Assembly: GCA_963969345.1 (NCBI GenBank)
Contig: OZ017769.1
Location: forward strand, 6,947,725-7,011,724
Direction of reading: 5' to 3'
DNA: 64,000 nt
DNA from: Turbatrix aceti
Taxonomy: Eukaryota > Nematoda > Chromadorea > Rhabditida > Panagrolaimidae
Below the pieces are notes generated by a model. It was not told the origin of the DNA and made no database searches. It saw only the letters and a list, made by a program, of their open reading frames with translations. Numbering within the stretch: position 1 is the first letter of the stretch; each line of letters begins with the position of its first letter. The translations under genes and the position numbers were made by a program. Of the stretch, positions 1 to 11,936 are shown one piece after another.

Positions 1-284
1 GGCAAATTTTGCTTTTTTGTACACTATTTTCAAATTTTTATAAAATTTATCACGAAACATAATTTTTTGATACAATATTTTTTCATCCAAAAAATTTTTT
101 TTGTGCATTATCGTTTTTTTTTCAGAACGTGGTGTCCGAAATTCACCGTAAAGTTGCCAGCAGGAAGTCAAAAAAACCGAAAGAATCGATACCCCTGCAA
201 CCCGAACCCTTTTCCGACTCCTCCAACAAATCAATGACGCCCTCCGATCTTTGTGCCGACGGTTATTTTGTGTACGATATGTGA
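1..284 (+). CDS. 3' end of an unknown gene (last coding exon 126..284)
   Basis: A T-rich tract ending in TTTTTTTCAG at 116-125 is followed by an open reading frame from 126 to a TGA at 282-284. The 52 visible residues are basic then Ser/Pro-rich (start NVVSEIHRKVASRKSKK, end GYFVYDM). The rest of the gene lies left of the window. No domain is recognisable, so no function is offered. The exon is supported by its acceptor and by the drop in A/T bias relative to the preceding intron. Bases 1-75 look like an interspersed repeat shared with an intron near 4895-4965. The stop lies 116 nt before the ATG of the next plus-strand gene, so an operon is possible. Confidence 0.5.
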
Positions 285-400
285 CAGATAAAGTTAGCAA
301 TCCCCGGCTCGCTGACCAATTTGATAGTGGTCCTTTGCCACCCTGCTATCTCCCTCCTCGATTTTTCTGATTAAAAAAAACACTTGTTATCCAGCCAGCA

Positions 401-3400
401 ATGACGAACAACATCGAGCTGCACTCAATGATGCCCATGACTGGGGAATACTACTACGCCGAAGAACCCGTCCCGGAGACCATGCCGACTTCGCTCATGT
501 ACTACTCCGCGGTGGCTGAGGACGGCACTCACCACCTCTACGACGCGGAAGGCTATGAGTTCTCTGTCGTCGATCAGGCCGGTGAGACGCACTACGCAGC
601 GGCACCCGAGGTTCATGATGGCATCGTCGCGGCGTATCAGGTGCAGTACCTGCCCCAGTACGTCGATGATGGCTGTCGGGAGGAGCCCACGGGCAGCGGG
701 TCGACCATGGATGGTCAGGATCAACAGGGATTCGTGGTTGCCCCTCAGCCACGGGAAGTGATGGTTGCCAAAGAACCCAGTTCCAAGTCGTCGGTATGTT
801 TTTTGCTAGATTTTTTTGTGAACAAATTGAACATTTTTGCGTTCGTGTTCGCTTGGGAACAAAATTTCTAAAAATTGCGTTTACAAACATTTTTAAATTT
901 TTCGAACAGATGAATCGAACAAAATTGGCCATAAATTTTAAGAAATAAAGTCAAAAAAGCAGGTTTTTTTGATAATAGCATTTTTGACTTCATTATTTTT
1001 TTTGAAATTTTTTTTAGATTTTTTTTGATAAAAAGAATTACAAAAAAATCACTCATCTTTAGCTGTGAAAACGTTTAGGAAAACCGTTACAAAAAACAAA
1101 TCAGAATAAACAAAATATGACCCAAATGCCAAAAATAGAATTTTTAATATTTGTTCACAAACATTTTTATTTAAGAGGCAGTCCACGACAGGATTTAGGA
1201 ACAAGGGGAGGACGAGGACAAGGCTTTTTTACACTATCAAATGTTTTGAGCCAGAATTGTTCCCCACCCCTAGGAAGGTCTAAAACCGCGATACACAGAT
1301 TTTAAAAAAAATCGGAATCTGTAGTTTTGGCATCTGGAAGGTTTTGACACAAGTTGATGCCACGCGCGGTGTTCATGAGGAAAAGAGCTGAAAAATTTTT
1401 TACAGGGGTTTTTATAGACTGGGAACACAATGTCGTTATCAGATTTTTTTTATCGTTACTGTAAGTGCCACTTTTAGGCAAAATTTTTAGGTTTTTTGGC
1501 TACCATACTTTTGTTTTTTTGTTGGGGAAAATGTGATATAGCCTATCTTTTTCCCCGTGTTTTGACGCGTCGAATGAGGTAAAACTCAGAATTTTCTGAA
1601 TCGGGCTTCATTGCCATCCGCGGGCTTTTATGGTGCGCACTCGAGAAAACGCGCGCAAAAAACCGCTTTTTCTGTGCGAGTGACAAAAAAACTGCGTGCG
1701 CGCACGTAAAAGGAGTCATGTTCAAAAAAAGGCCCTGAAGCCAATTTTTGATTTTTATGCCTACGGTCACCTGAATAGGCTTTGGCATGTCCCAAATATC
1801 ACTTTAAGCTAGTTGAGCTTTTTATCGGATAATTTTGCACAAAGTTACAGTGTTTGAAAGTTTCATGTTTTTTCAATGCCTATGGCGGTGCCCAATATTG
1901 TCAGATAAAAACCCTGAAAATCTAGAATCAATCTTTGAGACATGCTTAAGTCGACCAAATTGACCGCGAGCATAAAAAACAAAAATTGGCTTCAGGGCCT
2001 TTTTTTGAATCTGACTCCTTTTACGTGCGCGCACGCAGTTTTTTTGACACTCGCAGCGATATTGCGCACGTTTTCTCGAGTGCGCACCATAAAAGCCCGC
2101 GGATGGCAATGAAGCCCGATTCAGAAAATTCTGAGTTTTACCTCATTCGACGCGTCAAAACACGGGAAAAAAGATAGGCTATATCACATTTTCCCCAACA
2201 AAAAAACAAAAGTATGGTAGCCAAAAAACCTAAAAATTTAGCCTAAAAGTGGCACTTACAGTAACGATAAAAAAAATCTGATAACGACATTGTGTTCCCA
2301 GTCTATAAAAACCCCTGTAAAAAATTTTTCAGCTCTTTTCCTCATGAACACAGCGCGTGGCATCAACTTGTGTCAAAACCTTCCAGATGCCAAAACTACA
2401 GATTCCGATTTTTTTAAAAATCTGTGTATCGCGGTTTTAGACCTTCCTAGGGGTGGGGAACAATTCTGGCTCAAAACATTTGATAGTGTAAAAAAGCCTT
2501 GTCCTCGGTCCGAAATCCTGTCGTGGACTGCCTCTTAAATTTTTCGAACAGATAAAACGAACAAAATAGGCTACACATTTTTGGTACATTTGGAGAAATC
2601 AAGTTAAAATCATTGTTATTTGATAAAAACTACAAAAAAAGCTAAATTTTAGCCATCCCTGTTAGAATGACGTTCGTTTTAGGATTACACGTGCAACATC
2701 TGCAACCTGCGCCTCAAGTACCCTTCCAAGATCGCCGCTCACATGCGAACGCATTCCGGCGAGAAACCCTTCGAATGCCCGCATTGTGGAAAGCGATTTT
2801 CCCAGCGGACGCCCTGGATGTACCACATTAAATCCAAGCACATCGGGGACATGCCGTTTCGATGCGAGTTCTGCTACAAAGGATTCGCCAACAAGTCGTC
2901 CATGACCACGCATGTCAATCGGGTTCATCTCAAGTGAGTTTCTTGATCTGGTCGATGTCAAAAGTTTATCGAAGGGATGATTTTAGAACAAACAGCACCC
3001 AAAAAGTCTCTTTGGACTCGGCAAACTTCTCTGCGGCCATGGCACCCATCGACGAGACTATAGCGTCGGTCGCGGAAGGCAAGGAATCGGAAGGCGTCAT
3101 CGAAGCCGTTCATCCTTCGCTCGAGAAACTCACCATCTGCTCGGTCTGCGGCGAGGATGTCAAATATTTTTCCCGTCTGGCGAGTCACATGAAAAAACAC
3201 TCGCCGGATAAGAAACTCAAGGTTGGTCGAATTGAGGTCAATTTTAGCCTTGATGCGTTTTTTTTGCAGTGCCCGATGTGCGATTCGCTGCTGGGCAACC
3301 ATTCGGCTCTCAAGATCCACGTCAAGCGCTTTCATGTCTCTTCCGAAGCGGTGTACTGTAGGTGGAAGTGCGGACGCCACTTTCCCGGCAGAGCCCAGCG

Positions 3401-4425
3401 AAACGAGCATGAAAAGATCGTGCACAGCAGAATCCGCCGTTTCCAGTGCGCTTCTCCGACGTGTCGAATGTTGTTTACGCGGAAGACGTACGTCATGTCG
3501 CATATTCAGAAGGAACACCCGGGGGAGTTTCAAACCACACCTTTGGAACTCGTACTGCGGGTAGTCGCTGTGCCGCGGAACGACAGAAGTCAGTGTTTTA
3601 CGGTGCCACAGGATTTTAATCGCAGCAGCGCTCACGTTATCAATGATCGGGATGGCACGCCGTACATTGTCCAGGTCATTGGGGTATGTTTGGGTTTTTT
3701 AGGGGTCTGAGTGAGGCAAAAAAACTGGCCTAAAATTCAGGCTGACCTAAATTTTGATGCTGAAGCCATAAATTTGGCCTATTTTTGAAAAAAAACGTAT
3801 TTTTACGATTTTTTGCAAAACAAAATTCCGAACAAATTTTTGTTAAAAAAATTGAAATTTTGCAGAAATGTGAAAGACTTTTTCAGTTGTTAAAAAGTAG
3901 GACAAAATTTGATCTCAAACACTTTTTGTAAAAAAACGCGTTTTTATTTGAAAAAAAAATGCCAGCAAATTTTTTTTTCGGCTTTTGCAGGCAGGGGACG
4001 ACTTTATTTTTTCTTGATGTCGAGCGGATCAATATAACAATTTTTAGCCGGCTCTGAACGTAAAGAAACACGTACTGACCATCGAGAACTCGTGTCTTCG
4101 CGTGATGGTGCAAACGATGTCCAACGATTTTGAAGCCGTGCCGGGTGCAGAAGGCGGTCATGGTATGAATTACGATGCTGGAAACAGCGTTTCCATGGTC
4201 GACGACGAAAACAACGACGATGACGACGAACCACCCCGGCTGATCAATGTTTACGATGCGGAATACGGTATGATGTGCGAGGAGGAGAACGAGAACGGAA
4301 ATTGCGCCGGTGCCGACACGAATATGCAAACTGTGCATTTGCCATCCAATTTTATCGTCATGCAGACGGGAAGCCACGATATAGGTCCGGCCGATGAGTG
4401 CCACGGGTATCAACTGCGTTGCTGA
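401..4425 (+). CDS. C2H2 zinc-finger protein, seven fingers (tandem copy 1)
   Basis: Exons 401..793, 2683..2933, 2987..3221, 3270..3683 and 4048..4425 give 556 residues; all junctions are GT..AG and phases agree. Exon 1 encodes an acidic, Tyr-rich N-terminus. Exons 2-4 encode seven C2H2 fingers, starting CNICNLRLKYPSKIAAHMRTH and ending in a CASPTC-type finger with a 4-residue Cys spacing; a classical TGEKP-like linker (HSGEKPFECP) joins fingers 1 and 2. Exon 5 encodes a very acidic tail with a DDENNDDDDE stretch. This architecture suggests a nuclear DNA-binding transcription regulator with acidic activation regions; targets are unknown. The next gene downstream has the same layout and a shared finger sequence (LKYPSKIAAHMR), so the two are tandem relatives. 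Intron 1 is 1.9 kb because a foldback element sits in it. I cannot assign orthology. Confidence 0.85.
1171..2538. mobile_element. Foldback / long-TIR DNA element in intron 1 of the first zinc-finger gene
   Basis: Two long inverted arms (about 1169-1785 and 1935-2540, roughly 600 bp each) are nearly identical reverse complements. The outer ends read TTAAGAGGCAGTCCACGACA at left and its complement at right, so TTAA sits at both ends (1171-1174 and 2535-2538). TTAA is the target of piggyBac-type transposons, but the next bases are not the usual CCY start, so the superfamily is uncertain. The spacer between the arms (about 1790-1930) has no transposase-like reading frame. The arms share open frames only as mirror copies. 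It lies inside a 1889-nt intron and would be spliced out. Best called a non-autonomous foldback or MITE-like element. Confidence 0.8.
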
Positions 4426-4595
4426 CGACGGCTCGCGGCAGAGGATTTCGATTTGTTGAGTTTACAAAAAAAAAGATTAAATGAGTTATTGCGATTTGGT
4501 GGCTGGTTGTAGAAAAATTCGGTTTTTTAGACCGTTTTGGCATATTTTACAATTGTTTTATTTGTGGATCTTAAGATAAGGAGTGCAGGTGCGAC

Positions 4596-7235
4596 ATGGC
4601 GTCGGACGTCGCGCATGCTTCGAGCTCCAACGAGACGACCACCTCGTCGCCCGAGGTCGAGTGTCTTGCTTCGATTCCTGCCCGCCGACGAGGTCCCATC
4701 ATAAAACCCGTTACGGTAGGTTTTTTTCCCTTTGGGAAATGCCAACCAAGCCTCAACGAACCGATTTTTTGTCGGCCCGATATAAACCGTTTCAAAATTA
4801 TTTTTTGTAAAAATCATTAAAAAATCAAAAAATTTATGGCAAAAAAAGAAAAAAAATGGTTAGAATAGCCAAAACTTTCCAAATAAAGGTAAAAAGATGC
4901 AAATGTGCTCTTTTCTACGCTATTTTTGAATTTTTATAAAATTTTTGCACGAAGTATATTTTTTAGGCCCGGACCAACGCCACAAATATTCTGGCCCGGC
5001 CCGGGCCGTTTCGGGAATTTCGATGCCAACTCAGATAAAACATTTTCAGACAAAACGAGGCCTACTTCGACACGTGCTGGAATGCGAATTCTGCGGCAAG
5101 GAATTCATGTACCGCTCCAAGTACGCGGAACATCGGCGGATACACACGCGCGAGAAGCCCTTTGAATGCGAAATATGCCTAGCGCGATTCACGCAGCGCA
5201 GCAGCCTCAAGTGCCACATTCGCATTCACACCGACGCCCGACCGTACGTGTGCTCGCAGTGCCCCAAGGCTTTTCGGGCCAACTCCCAGCTCATTGTTCA
5301 CATGCGGGTGCATGCTCCCCTGGATAACGACGTCGGCGGTGCTTTTCATGCACCTGCGCAGACCCAGACGCAGACGGTCCAGGAGATGGCTATCCACGAA
5401 GGACACGAGGTGTCTTTCCACGGAGAGCATGAGGAAATGGCAAAAGAAGGGGTAAGAAAAATCGAAAGGTGAAAATCAGTGTTGATCAACCCACCACTTC
5501 CAGGAAGTGGTCGTCTACACTGATTACACCGAACTGACGGGTTCTGAGCCTGTCGTCGTGAAAACGGAGCATGTTGACCCGGGTGAAGAACAGGAGCACG
5601 AGCAGCCGACTGAAGAAGAGACGACGAATTTGACGGTTCCGGAAAAAGAAGTTGAATTGATACCGGTCGACAACGATGCTCACGAGTCTGGGCCGTACTT
5701 CTGGGCCGCCAGTGACATGCCAACGGACGCTCTGCATGAGGCTGTCAGCGTCGGAGTCGAGGAACACGTCATGGACCCCGCTCCAGAGTCCGAAGAGCCC
5801 GATGGCACGGTTCACGAGCTGCGAATCAACCGAACCGAAGGCAACAAACTCGAAGTGAACGGCGTCATCGTTGACGGCACCCCCGGCCCCGAAGGCACGA
5901 ATTCGATGGTGTACTCCATCTACCTGAACACGCAGATGTTTAGCTTCATGTACGACTTTGACAATAATCAGATCAAAGTCATCGAAGAGGAAACAGACGA
6001 TTACCAGCAGCTGGTCGTCGAAGAAGACTACAACCTGGACGCGTTTCCCACCGATGAATCGGCAACTTTTTACGAGGTCACCGATCCGATCTACGAGCAG
6101 CACGTGGTTGAAGAATTTGTCGATCCCTCGCTTCACCAGCCCGTCGCTGAGGAAGAAGTCATCGCCGAAGAACCCATGCAGGTCGGCGCCTTCGATCCGT
6201 CTGCGGTCATCGCCGAGGACGCCATCGTGCAGCACGATGAGATGGGCAACGTTCTGGTCACTATGCCAAATGGTTTTGACAAGTCGGAGGTTGGTTTGCG
6301 ATTTTTGTTGATTTTTGATTCGGAAATTTTTTGTACCTAAAGCAGTTTTATTCATTTAATTGTAAATACTTCTATTTATGCATCGTGGATGCAAGTATTT
6401 CAAATATTGCGTTTTCCGACATCAATTTGGTATTCTTAACGATTTTTTTTCAATTTTTCCATCATTTGGATATTTTTTGGGGTTTTTATACCTAAAAATT
6501 TGAAGAACCCAGACCCCAAAAATTTCGGGTAATCCGACAACACTGGTTTTGCGAATGTTTTGGCCGTCGACAACCATTCACATGTTTTTTTTTCAGCTGA
6601 TAACCGTCCCGAAAGAACTCATCGAATACGCCGGTCCCCAAAAACTCACGACGAAGCCAACCACGGAGAAAAAAGCCAAAGAGCCCAAAAACTTGGACTG
6701 GGTCATCTCGGCGGTGTCCAAGGGCGTCCCGCTCCACGAAGCCACTCCACACAGACGAAAGAAGCCCACGGTCAAGACCTGCGAGTACTGTGGCCTGTTT
6801 CTTAAGTATCCGTCCAAAATCGCGGTAAGTCCCTTAAAAAAAGTTGAACTGTGCCTAACATGCTGAGGTTTTCAGGCACACATGAGACAGCACACTGGAG
6901 AAAAGCCCTACGAGTGCCAGGTCTGCAACGCGACGTTCGCGTTGAACACGACACTGCGCTACCACATGCGAAGGCACTTTTTGCAGAAATGCTTCACGTG
7001 CATGTTCCCCGGCTGCCAAGCGAGTTTTATCAACAATAGCCTGCTCAATTTCCATTTCCAGAGAAATCACATCGACGCGACGCGTAAGTTTGCCTGTCTC
7101 CGGCTGTGTGGCGCGGTCTTCGCCTCCAACGGCGAGCGACAGCGCCACGAAGCGACGTGCGACTTTGTCCAGCAGGAAGACGTCTATGACGGGCATCAGG
7201 TGGATTTTCCGGAGTACTCGGCCGAGTACATCTGA
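4596..7235 (+). CDS. C2H2 zinc-finger protein, seven fingers with central acidic domain (tandem copy 2)
   Basis: Exons 4596..4715, 5050..5451, 5504..6289, 6597..6824 and 6876..7235 encode 631 residues. Three fingers lie in exon 2 (CEFCGKEFMYRSKYAEHRRIH and two more). A 262-codon exon 3 is strongly acidic (many Glu/Asp, Tyr and Pro) and resembles an activation region. Exons 4-5 hold CEYCGLFLKYPSKIAAHMRQH, a second finger joined by HTGEKPYEC, a CMFPGC-type finger and an incomplete finger ending HEATC rather than His. The LKYPSKIAAHMR finger matches the first gene, so the pair arose by duplication with reshuffled finger order. Likely a nuclear transcription factor. The ATG is 170 nt after the previous stop, with a possible acceptor (GAGTGCAG) 7 nt upstream, so co-transcription is possible. 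The 3' end is convergent with EAF, 200 bp away. Confidence 0.85.
4895..5000. repeat. Copy of an interspersed A/T-rich repeat within intron 1 of the second zinc-finger gene
   Basis: The stretch near 4910-4965 (TACGCTATTTTTGAATTTTT, then ATAAAATTT, then CACGAAG) resembles bases 20-65 of the window (TACACTATTTTCAAATTTTT, ATAAAATTT, CACGAA). It is followed at 4968-5020 by a GC-rich palindromic patch, GGCCCGGCCCGGGCC. Both copies lie in introns. Similarity was judged by eye only. Confidence 0.45.
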
Positions 7236-7435
7236 TGGGCTGCTTTTTAAATATTTCCCCTTTTTTTCCTTTTTTGTTGGTTTTAAAAATAAGGCGTTTT
7301 AGTTTGTTTGATTTTTATTGTTTCCGAATTTTATGAACGTGCTTTTGCAGTGAAACGCCGTTTTTTATATATTTTTCCGTTTTAGCCATGAAAAAAATTA
7401 ACCAGTAAAATGCAAAGTGCCGAGGGCGGCTTGTT

Positions 7436-9136
7436 TTAGAAGTCTTCGTCGTCGCTCTCGCTCAGCTGCAGATCGGTCGATAGAACGCTCCGCAGCGGCT
7501 TTGGTGCCGTCACCGCTCCCGCCGCTGTTGTTTCTGACCTGGAGAGCTCAGCCGCGAGCGCCGAAGCAGCGTCATCGTCGTCGCTGGAGTCGGAGTCGCT
7601 CTCGGAGCTCGAGCTCATGGCGAGGTCCTCGAGGAAGGGCTTCGTCTGCGGAACAGCTACCGGAACCACGGGTTTGAACTCGGGGACCTTTGCTTCCACG
7701 ATCGGCTTGACCGCGGCCTCGGGCACAGGCACAATCGCTTTGGACTCCACAGAAGGATCGACCTTCCCAGGACCCAGCTTGGCAGATTCCAGCTCGCGCA
7801 GGAGCTGTTCTTCGTCGTCGGAGGATTCAGACGAGTCAGAATCGAAATCGTCGGCCGTCTGGATGGCATTGAGGGGCGTCGAGGACCGCTTGGGCGGTGG
7901 CGGGGGTGTGGCGGGTTTCTGAGGCGACGCTGGACGCTTGGATGGCGGAGGAGGAGGGGTTGCGGGCTTCTGGGGAGCCGCGGCCGGTCGTTTAGCCGGG
8001 GCAGTGGGGGCAAGGGGAGGATGATCGCCTTCGAGAGCCGCGATCGATGACAGAATCTCGACAGCAGCCGGCTTAGGCGGAGTCGGCGGGGATTTGCGTT
8101 GTTGACGGGCACGTGCCATCGATGACGGCGACAATCCTGATAGACTGGCGACCTTCTTAGTGGTCACCAGCTTGTCCGGCTTGGCCTTCTGCGGGGGCGC
8201 TGTTGATACCCGAGCAGGCGGCGTTGATGTCCCTGTTCCCGTCACCGTCACCGGCTTGGACAGAGGTGATGACACTCTTGATGGCACCTGGCTCCTTGAA
8301 GAACCCCCTAACGCCCTTGCTGGTAGAACTGATGGCGCAGGTGTCTTGGAAGGACCGTTGGAGGCGAATCTCGATTTGTTAAAACTCGAAGAAGAGCTGC
8401 TTCTGGAACCGCCGAAAGAAGACCCGTTTGATTTCCCGTACTTTGGGCGCTGCATGGCTGCAGTCAGTTTCGCGTAATTCGTATGAGGCGGCTCCGGAGC
8501 AGGCAAGTTTTTCTCGATGTTGAGTGCCTCCTCGTCGTTTTCTGAACGGACGTGCTTAACCGCCATCTGACAGGTGACGCGCTCGATCCTGAGCGTTTGG
8601 GTTTCGGGATCGAGGATAAGCACGCACTCTCGGCCCGGTTTTGTCTGATTGACTGTTCCGCGATAGGAAATGCCATGGCCGCCGTTGGGGTCGGGGGGCA
8701 CCGTCACTTTGACTGCGTCATTGTTGAGAAAGGAAAGCACCGCGTCGCCGCGGTCGCTGAGAGGCGGTTTGACGTCAACTGAAACCCGCACTGGTAAGAG
8801 CCGGCCGGACGAGGAATTTTCATGCGTAGGCGGCCACGCGGCGTCGACTCACTCACATTTTATGGTGTGGAACTGCTGCACTGTTTTTGAATTTGAATTC
8901 TTATCGTTACCCGAAGAACTATCCTTGTTACCGCGTACTGAGAGAAATGATTGTCCAAATGCGAGTCGAAATGAGCCACACGGCATCGCTGGCTGCTGCG
9001 CCGATGCCCTCGACGACGATGACGACGACGACGAAGAGTACTCGTAGGTGCGGGAAGAAGGCCCGTGTCTTGCCGTCTTGGCGAGCACTGACTGCGCCTC
9101 GACGCGACCCGATGACGACGATGAGCTTGTACTCAT
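7436..9136 (-). CDS. eaf-1: ELL-associated factor (EAF), transcription elongation cofactor
   Basis: Minus-strand exons 8857..9136 and 7436..8790 (phase 1 join) encode 544 residues. The EAF domain spans about residues 50-165: GSFRLAFGQSF near the start, FHTIKLRVSVDVKPP across the exon join, then NDAVKVTVPP and ECVLILDPETQTLRIERVTC, which match the EAF family pattern (FHTVRYDFKPAS, DCVLI..). The rest is a long Ser/Pro/Ala-rich low-complexity region ending in an acidic SESDDEDF tail. EAF proteins bind ELL and support RNA polymerase II elongation in the super elongation complex. The ATG at 9136 directly follows a CAGTTTCAG acceptor, so it may be trans-spliced there or joined to a 5'UTR exon. An internal Met (MPCGSF) is an alternative start. 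Confidence 0.85.
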
Positions 9137-11936
9137 CTGAAACTGGACCTTTAGTAGAAAACGACGACGACGAGGAGGATGAGGACGATTGAGGGGGACA
9201 AAAAGCACAAGAACACACAGACTCGTCCGAACAAAGGTTGGGGACGTCGTCGACGACCGGTCTTCCCCCGAGCAATCGCGATCGGCGGCTCCCGATAGGG
9301 ACCATGACCGCCCAAAAAATATACGGTCACGTGAAAGGGGGAAAGGAAGTACGGATTGCACGCGAAAAACAACCCATCGCATATTTCAATTCAATTGCGA
9401 ACAAAAAAAGCAAGCAGGAAGTCGACAAGCTCAAATCAGGAAGATTGACACCCGAGAAAAAAACACGGACTTGAACACGTTTTCAATCGACGCACCTGGG
9501 AAACCAATCCCAGGCCCCCAAATTATACTGAAGCAGCATTCAACCGGCTGGAGGCGCCTTCAGGGGCGCGGAGCATCAGAATGACAAAAAAAACACAAAC
9601 ACCCGAGCGGCCTGGCCTGTTTGCTGTCCGTGACTTGCGATAAAGTGCAGGAGAGGCCGGTCGCCGCGTGTTTTGTGTATCATCAAGCGGCGGCAAGGAA
9701 GCAAGCGTAAGAACGCGTTGATTTCCCACCTGACACAGGCACAGGTAAATTGTGTGCGTGACGGGCAAAAAAACGTCTCTTCGTCAGGTTTTTTTGATGG
9801 GTGACGGTCTGAGACACGTGCACGCGTCACACGGCAAACGTGGGGCAGGTAGGCAACAGGTGAACGGCACAAAAAAGAGGAAAAAAAAAGTTATTGCATA
9901 GTATGTATTTGTTTGAGACGGCCGCGGCCGGTTCACGTCGTCGTCGTCGTTTTCGCGCAACGCAGCAGCACGGAAGGACTACGATTGATGACAACCGCAC
10001 AAACGACAAACACCCAAATAACCGAGCGATTGCGATTGATTGATTTGCTGCGCAATGATATCCCCCTTATCCTTAAAAAAGGCGTCTATCACCCACCGCG
10101 CTCCTCTCTCCTAACCGGAAATTCCCACTTGTTTGGCGCAACGAAGCTCGAATGAACGAAACAAGCGCAGCGCAGAAGAGGATAACGGGGTACACGTGAG
10201 GCAGGATACTGCCCGGGCCGAGGCGTATCGATGATCGCTTTGCCGGTGATTGACATCGGAGCGAGGGGGTTGCGACGAAAGAAGGAGACATGCGATGAAA
10301 TAAATAAATGAACGAATGAAGGATCGCGAGAGGGCCAGAAACGAGCATCCCCCACCGCACGCTTCTGTCGCACGTACGCCGCAGGAAAGGATCAGGAATT
10401 GGTTTGGCTGTTTGCAGGGGTGGTGGCTGCGATGCGCCCGAGGGCAAGCACGCAAAAAAGGGGCAGACGTCCTGTCCTCTCCTTCCTTCTTTCCTCCTTC
10501 GTTTCTTCCTTCCTTCCTTCTCAAGAGCGTGCTGCATTCATCCGCAGTACAAAAAGTAGCAGACATTTTGCAGACAGACGTTTTTTAGACAGGTACAGAG
10601 CATATTAAAAATACATATGTATTTAGAACGAACGGCGACACTTGAGCACGTACATACGTCCTTCAACCAAAGCGACCGCGACCAAGAGGACCTCCTGCAA
10701 TCTCCTCTTCTGCAGAGGGGCTGTGCCGTCTTGTCGCACTCGTAAATCGCTAATCGCTCACATCAGACGACGTCCATCACCATCCCCTGGCCAGACCGAG
10801 ACCGATACCCGGGGGGGGGGTGTTAGCAGATCGACTTGTATCTTTACCCGCGTCTCTTTCTGGACTCTCCCCACTAGCTCTTCTCTTAACATTGAAATTG
10901 TTCACCTGCGGTGACGGTAACAGTGGAGACGGGGAAGACAAGAGGACGACGAATAGTATTTACGAGTGGCCGTCGTCTGTCTCGTCGGGTCTTCACAGCT
11001 TTCGGTTATATCATGCAGGCCCCAAAAGAGGAGCTCGGGGCCCTCGCAGGTGAACGCCTGAGTCCTAAAGCCCAATGGTGCCCGGCTGGTCTGGCCAGGT
11101 GTCGAAAAATGCACGCTGCAAAGACCAACCAACCAGCCCAGCTTTTTCGCTTTGCTGACGGGCAAATGAAGCCGCTCGTTTGTTTACACGTGAAAAAAAA
11201 GTAATGGAGGGGAGAAATGACGAATTCCATTCCACGACGGACTCCAATCGATACCGCAATCGATAGAGACCGGTCGGGTGGTTGGCTGCTGCAGACAGGT
11301 CACGCAGCCACCCAGCCACCCTACCCAGAGGCTGTGGGTAGTCGTTTATCACGCGTTCATCGCGTTCACCCCCAATCAGTCCGAGCAAGCATCAATCAAG
11401 CAAACAACCCCGAAAAAGTCAGCTGAAATCCTCGATATACTATCGATCGATAGATCATTCAGGTAAAATCGAAAGTCAAAAGCAGTCTGCAGCTCCGAAA
11501 TAAACTCGGGAGAGGGGAGGGGGGGGGACATGACACGCATCGCGCCCAGCCCCCGGCAATCCCCTCTGCACAGTGACAAGACAGGACCAAAAAGACGAAG
11601 AAGAAGACGAAGAAGAGGTGGTGTGCGGGATTTCCCTTCCCTTCGCAGCATTGTCTGGCCGATCCTTTCTTCTTCTTTCTGTCCCGTTCCTCTTGCCTGC
11701 AGGCAACCAACAGTCTTTTTTTTTCTGCAGCCAGTCGGTCGACCAGTTCAGCAGACCAGACAGCGAACGAGGGGGGAACGCGACGTTTTCTGGACACCCT
11801 ATTTAATGAAACTGACGCAATCGATAAATCTCCCCCAAAAAAATCACAACCACCACCACGATGTTATCCATCCTCAGACATGTCTGATGCTCGTAATTTT
11901 TTTAAATTGGATTTTGCCCGGTGCTTTGGCTTTACA
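9137..11936. other. 2.8-kb spacer, upstream of EAF and downstream of the orphan minus-strand gene
   Basis: No supported gene. It contains short scattered open frames without domains, a CT-rich tract (about 10480-10525, repeated TTCC units), G runs at about 10810-10820 and 11513-11528, and Asp/Ser-like GAC/CGT triplet runs. It probably holds the EAF promoter and long 3'/5' untranslated sequence. Confidence 0.5.

Noticed and set aside
1117..2538. Open frames repeated on both strands (e.g. MAMKPDSENSEFYLIRR)
   Set aside because: They are mirror copies caused by the inverted arms of the foldback element, without domain or start context.
7417..8477. Plus-strand frames opposite EAF
   Set aside because: Shadows of the Ser/Pro-rich EAF coding strand; no start context or domain.
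10800..11530. G runs as G-quadruplex or telomere-like sequence
   Set aside because: Single uninterrupted G tracts without four spaced runs, and no repeat unit.
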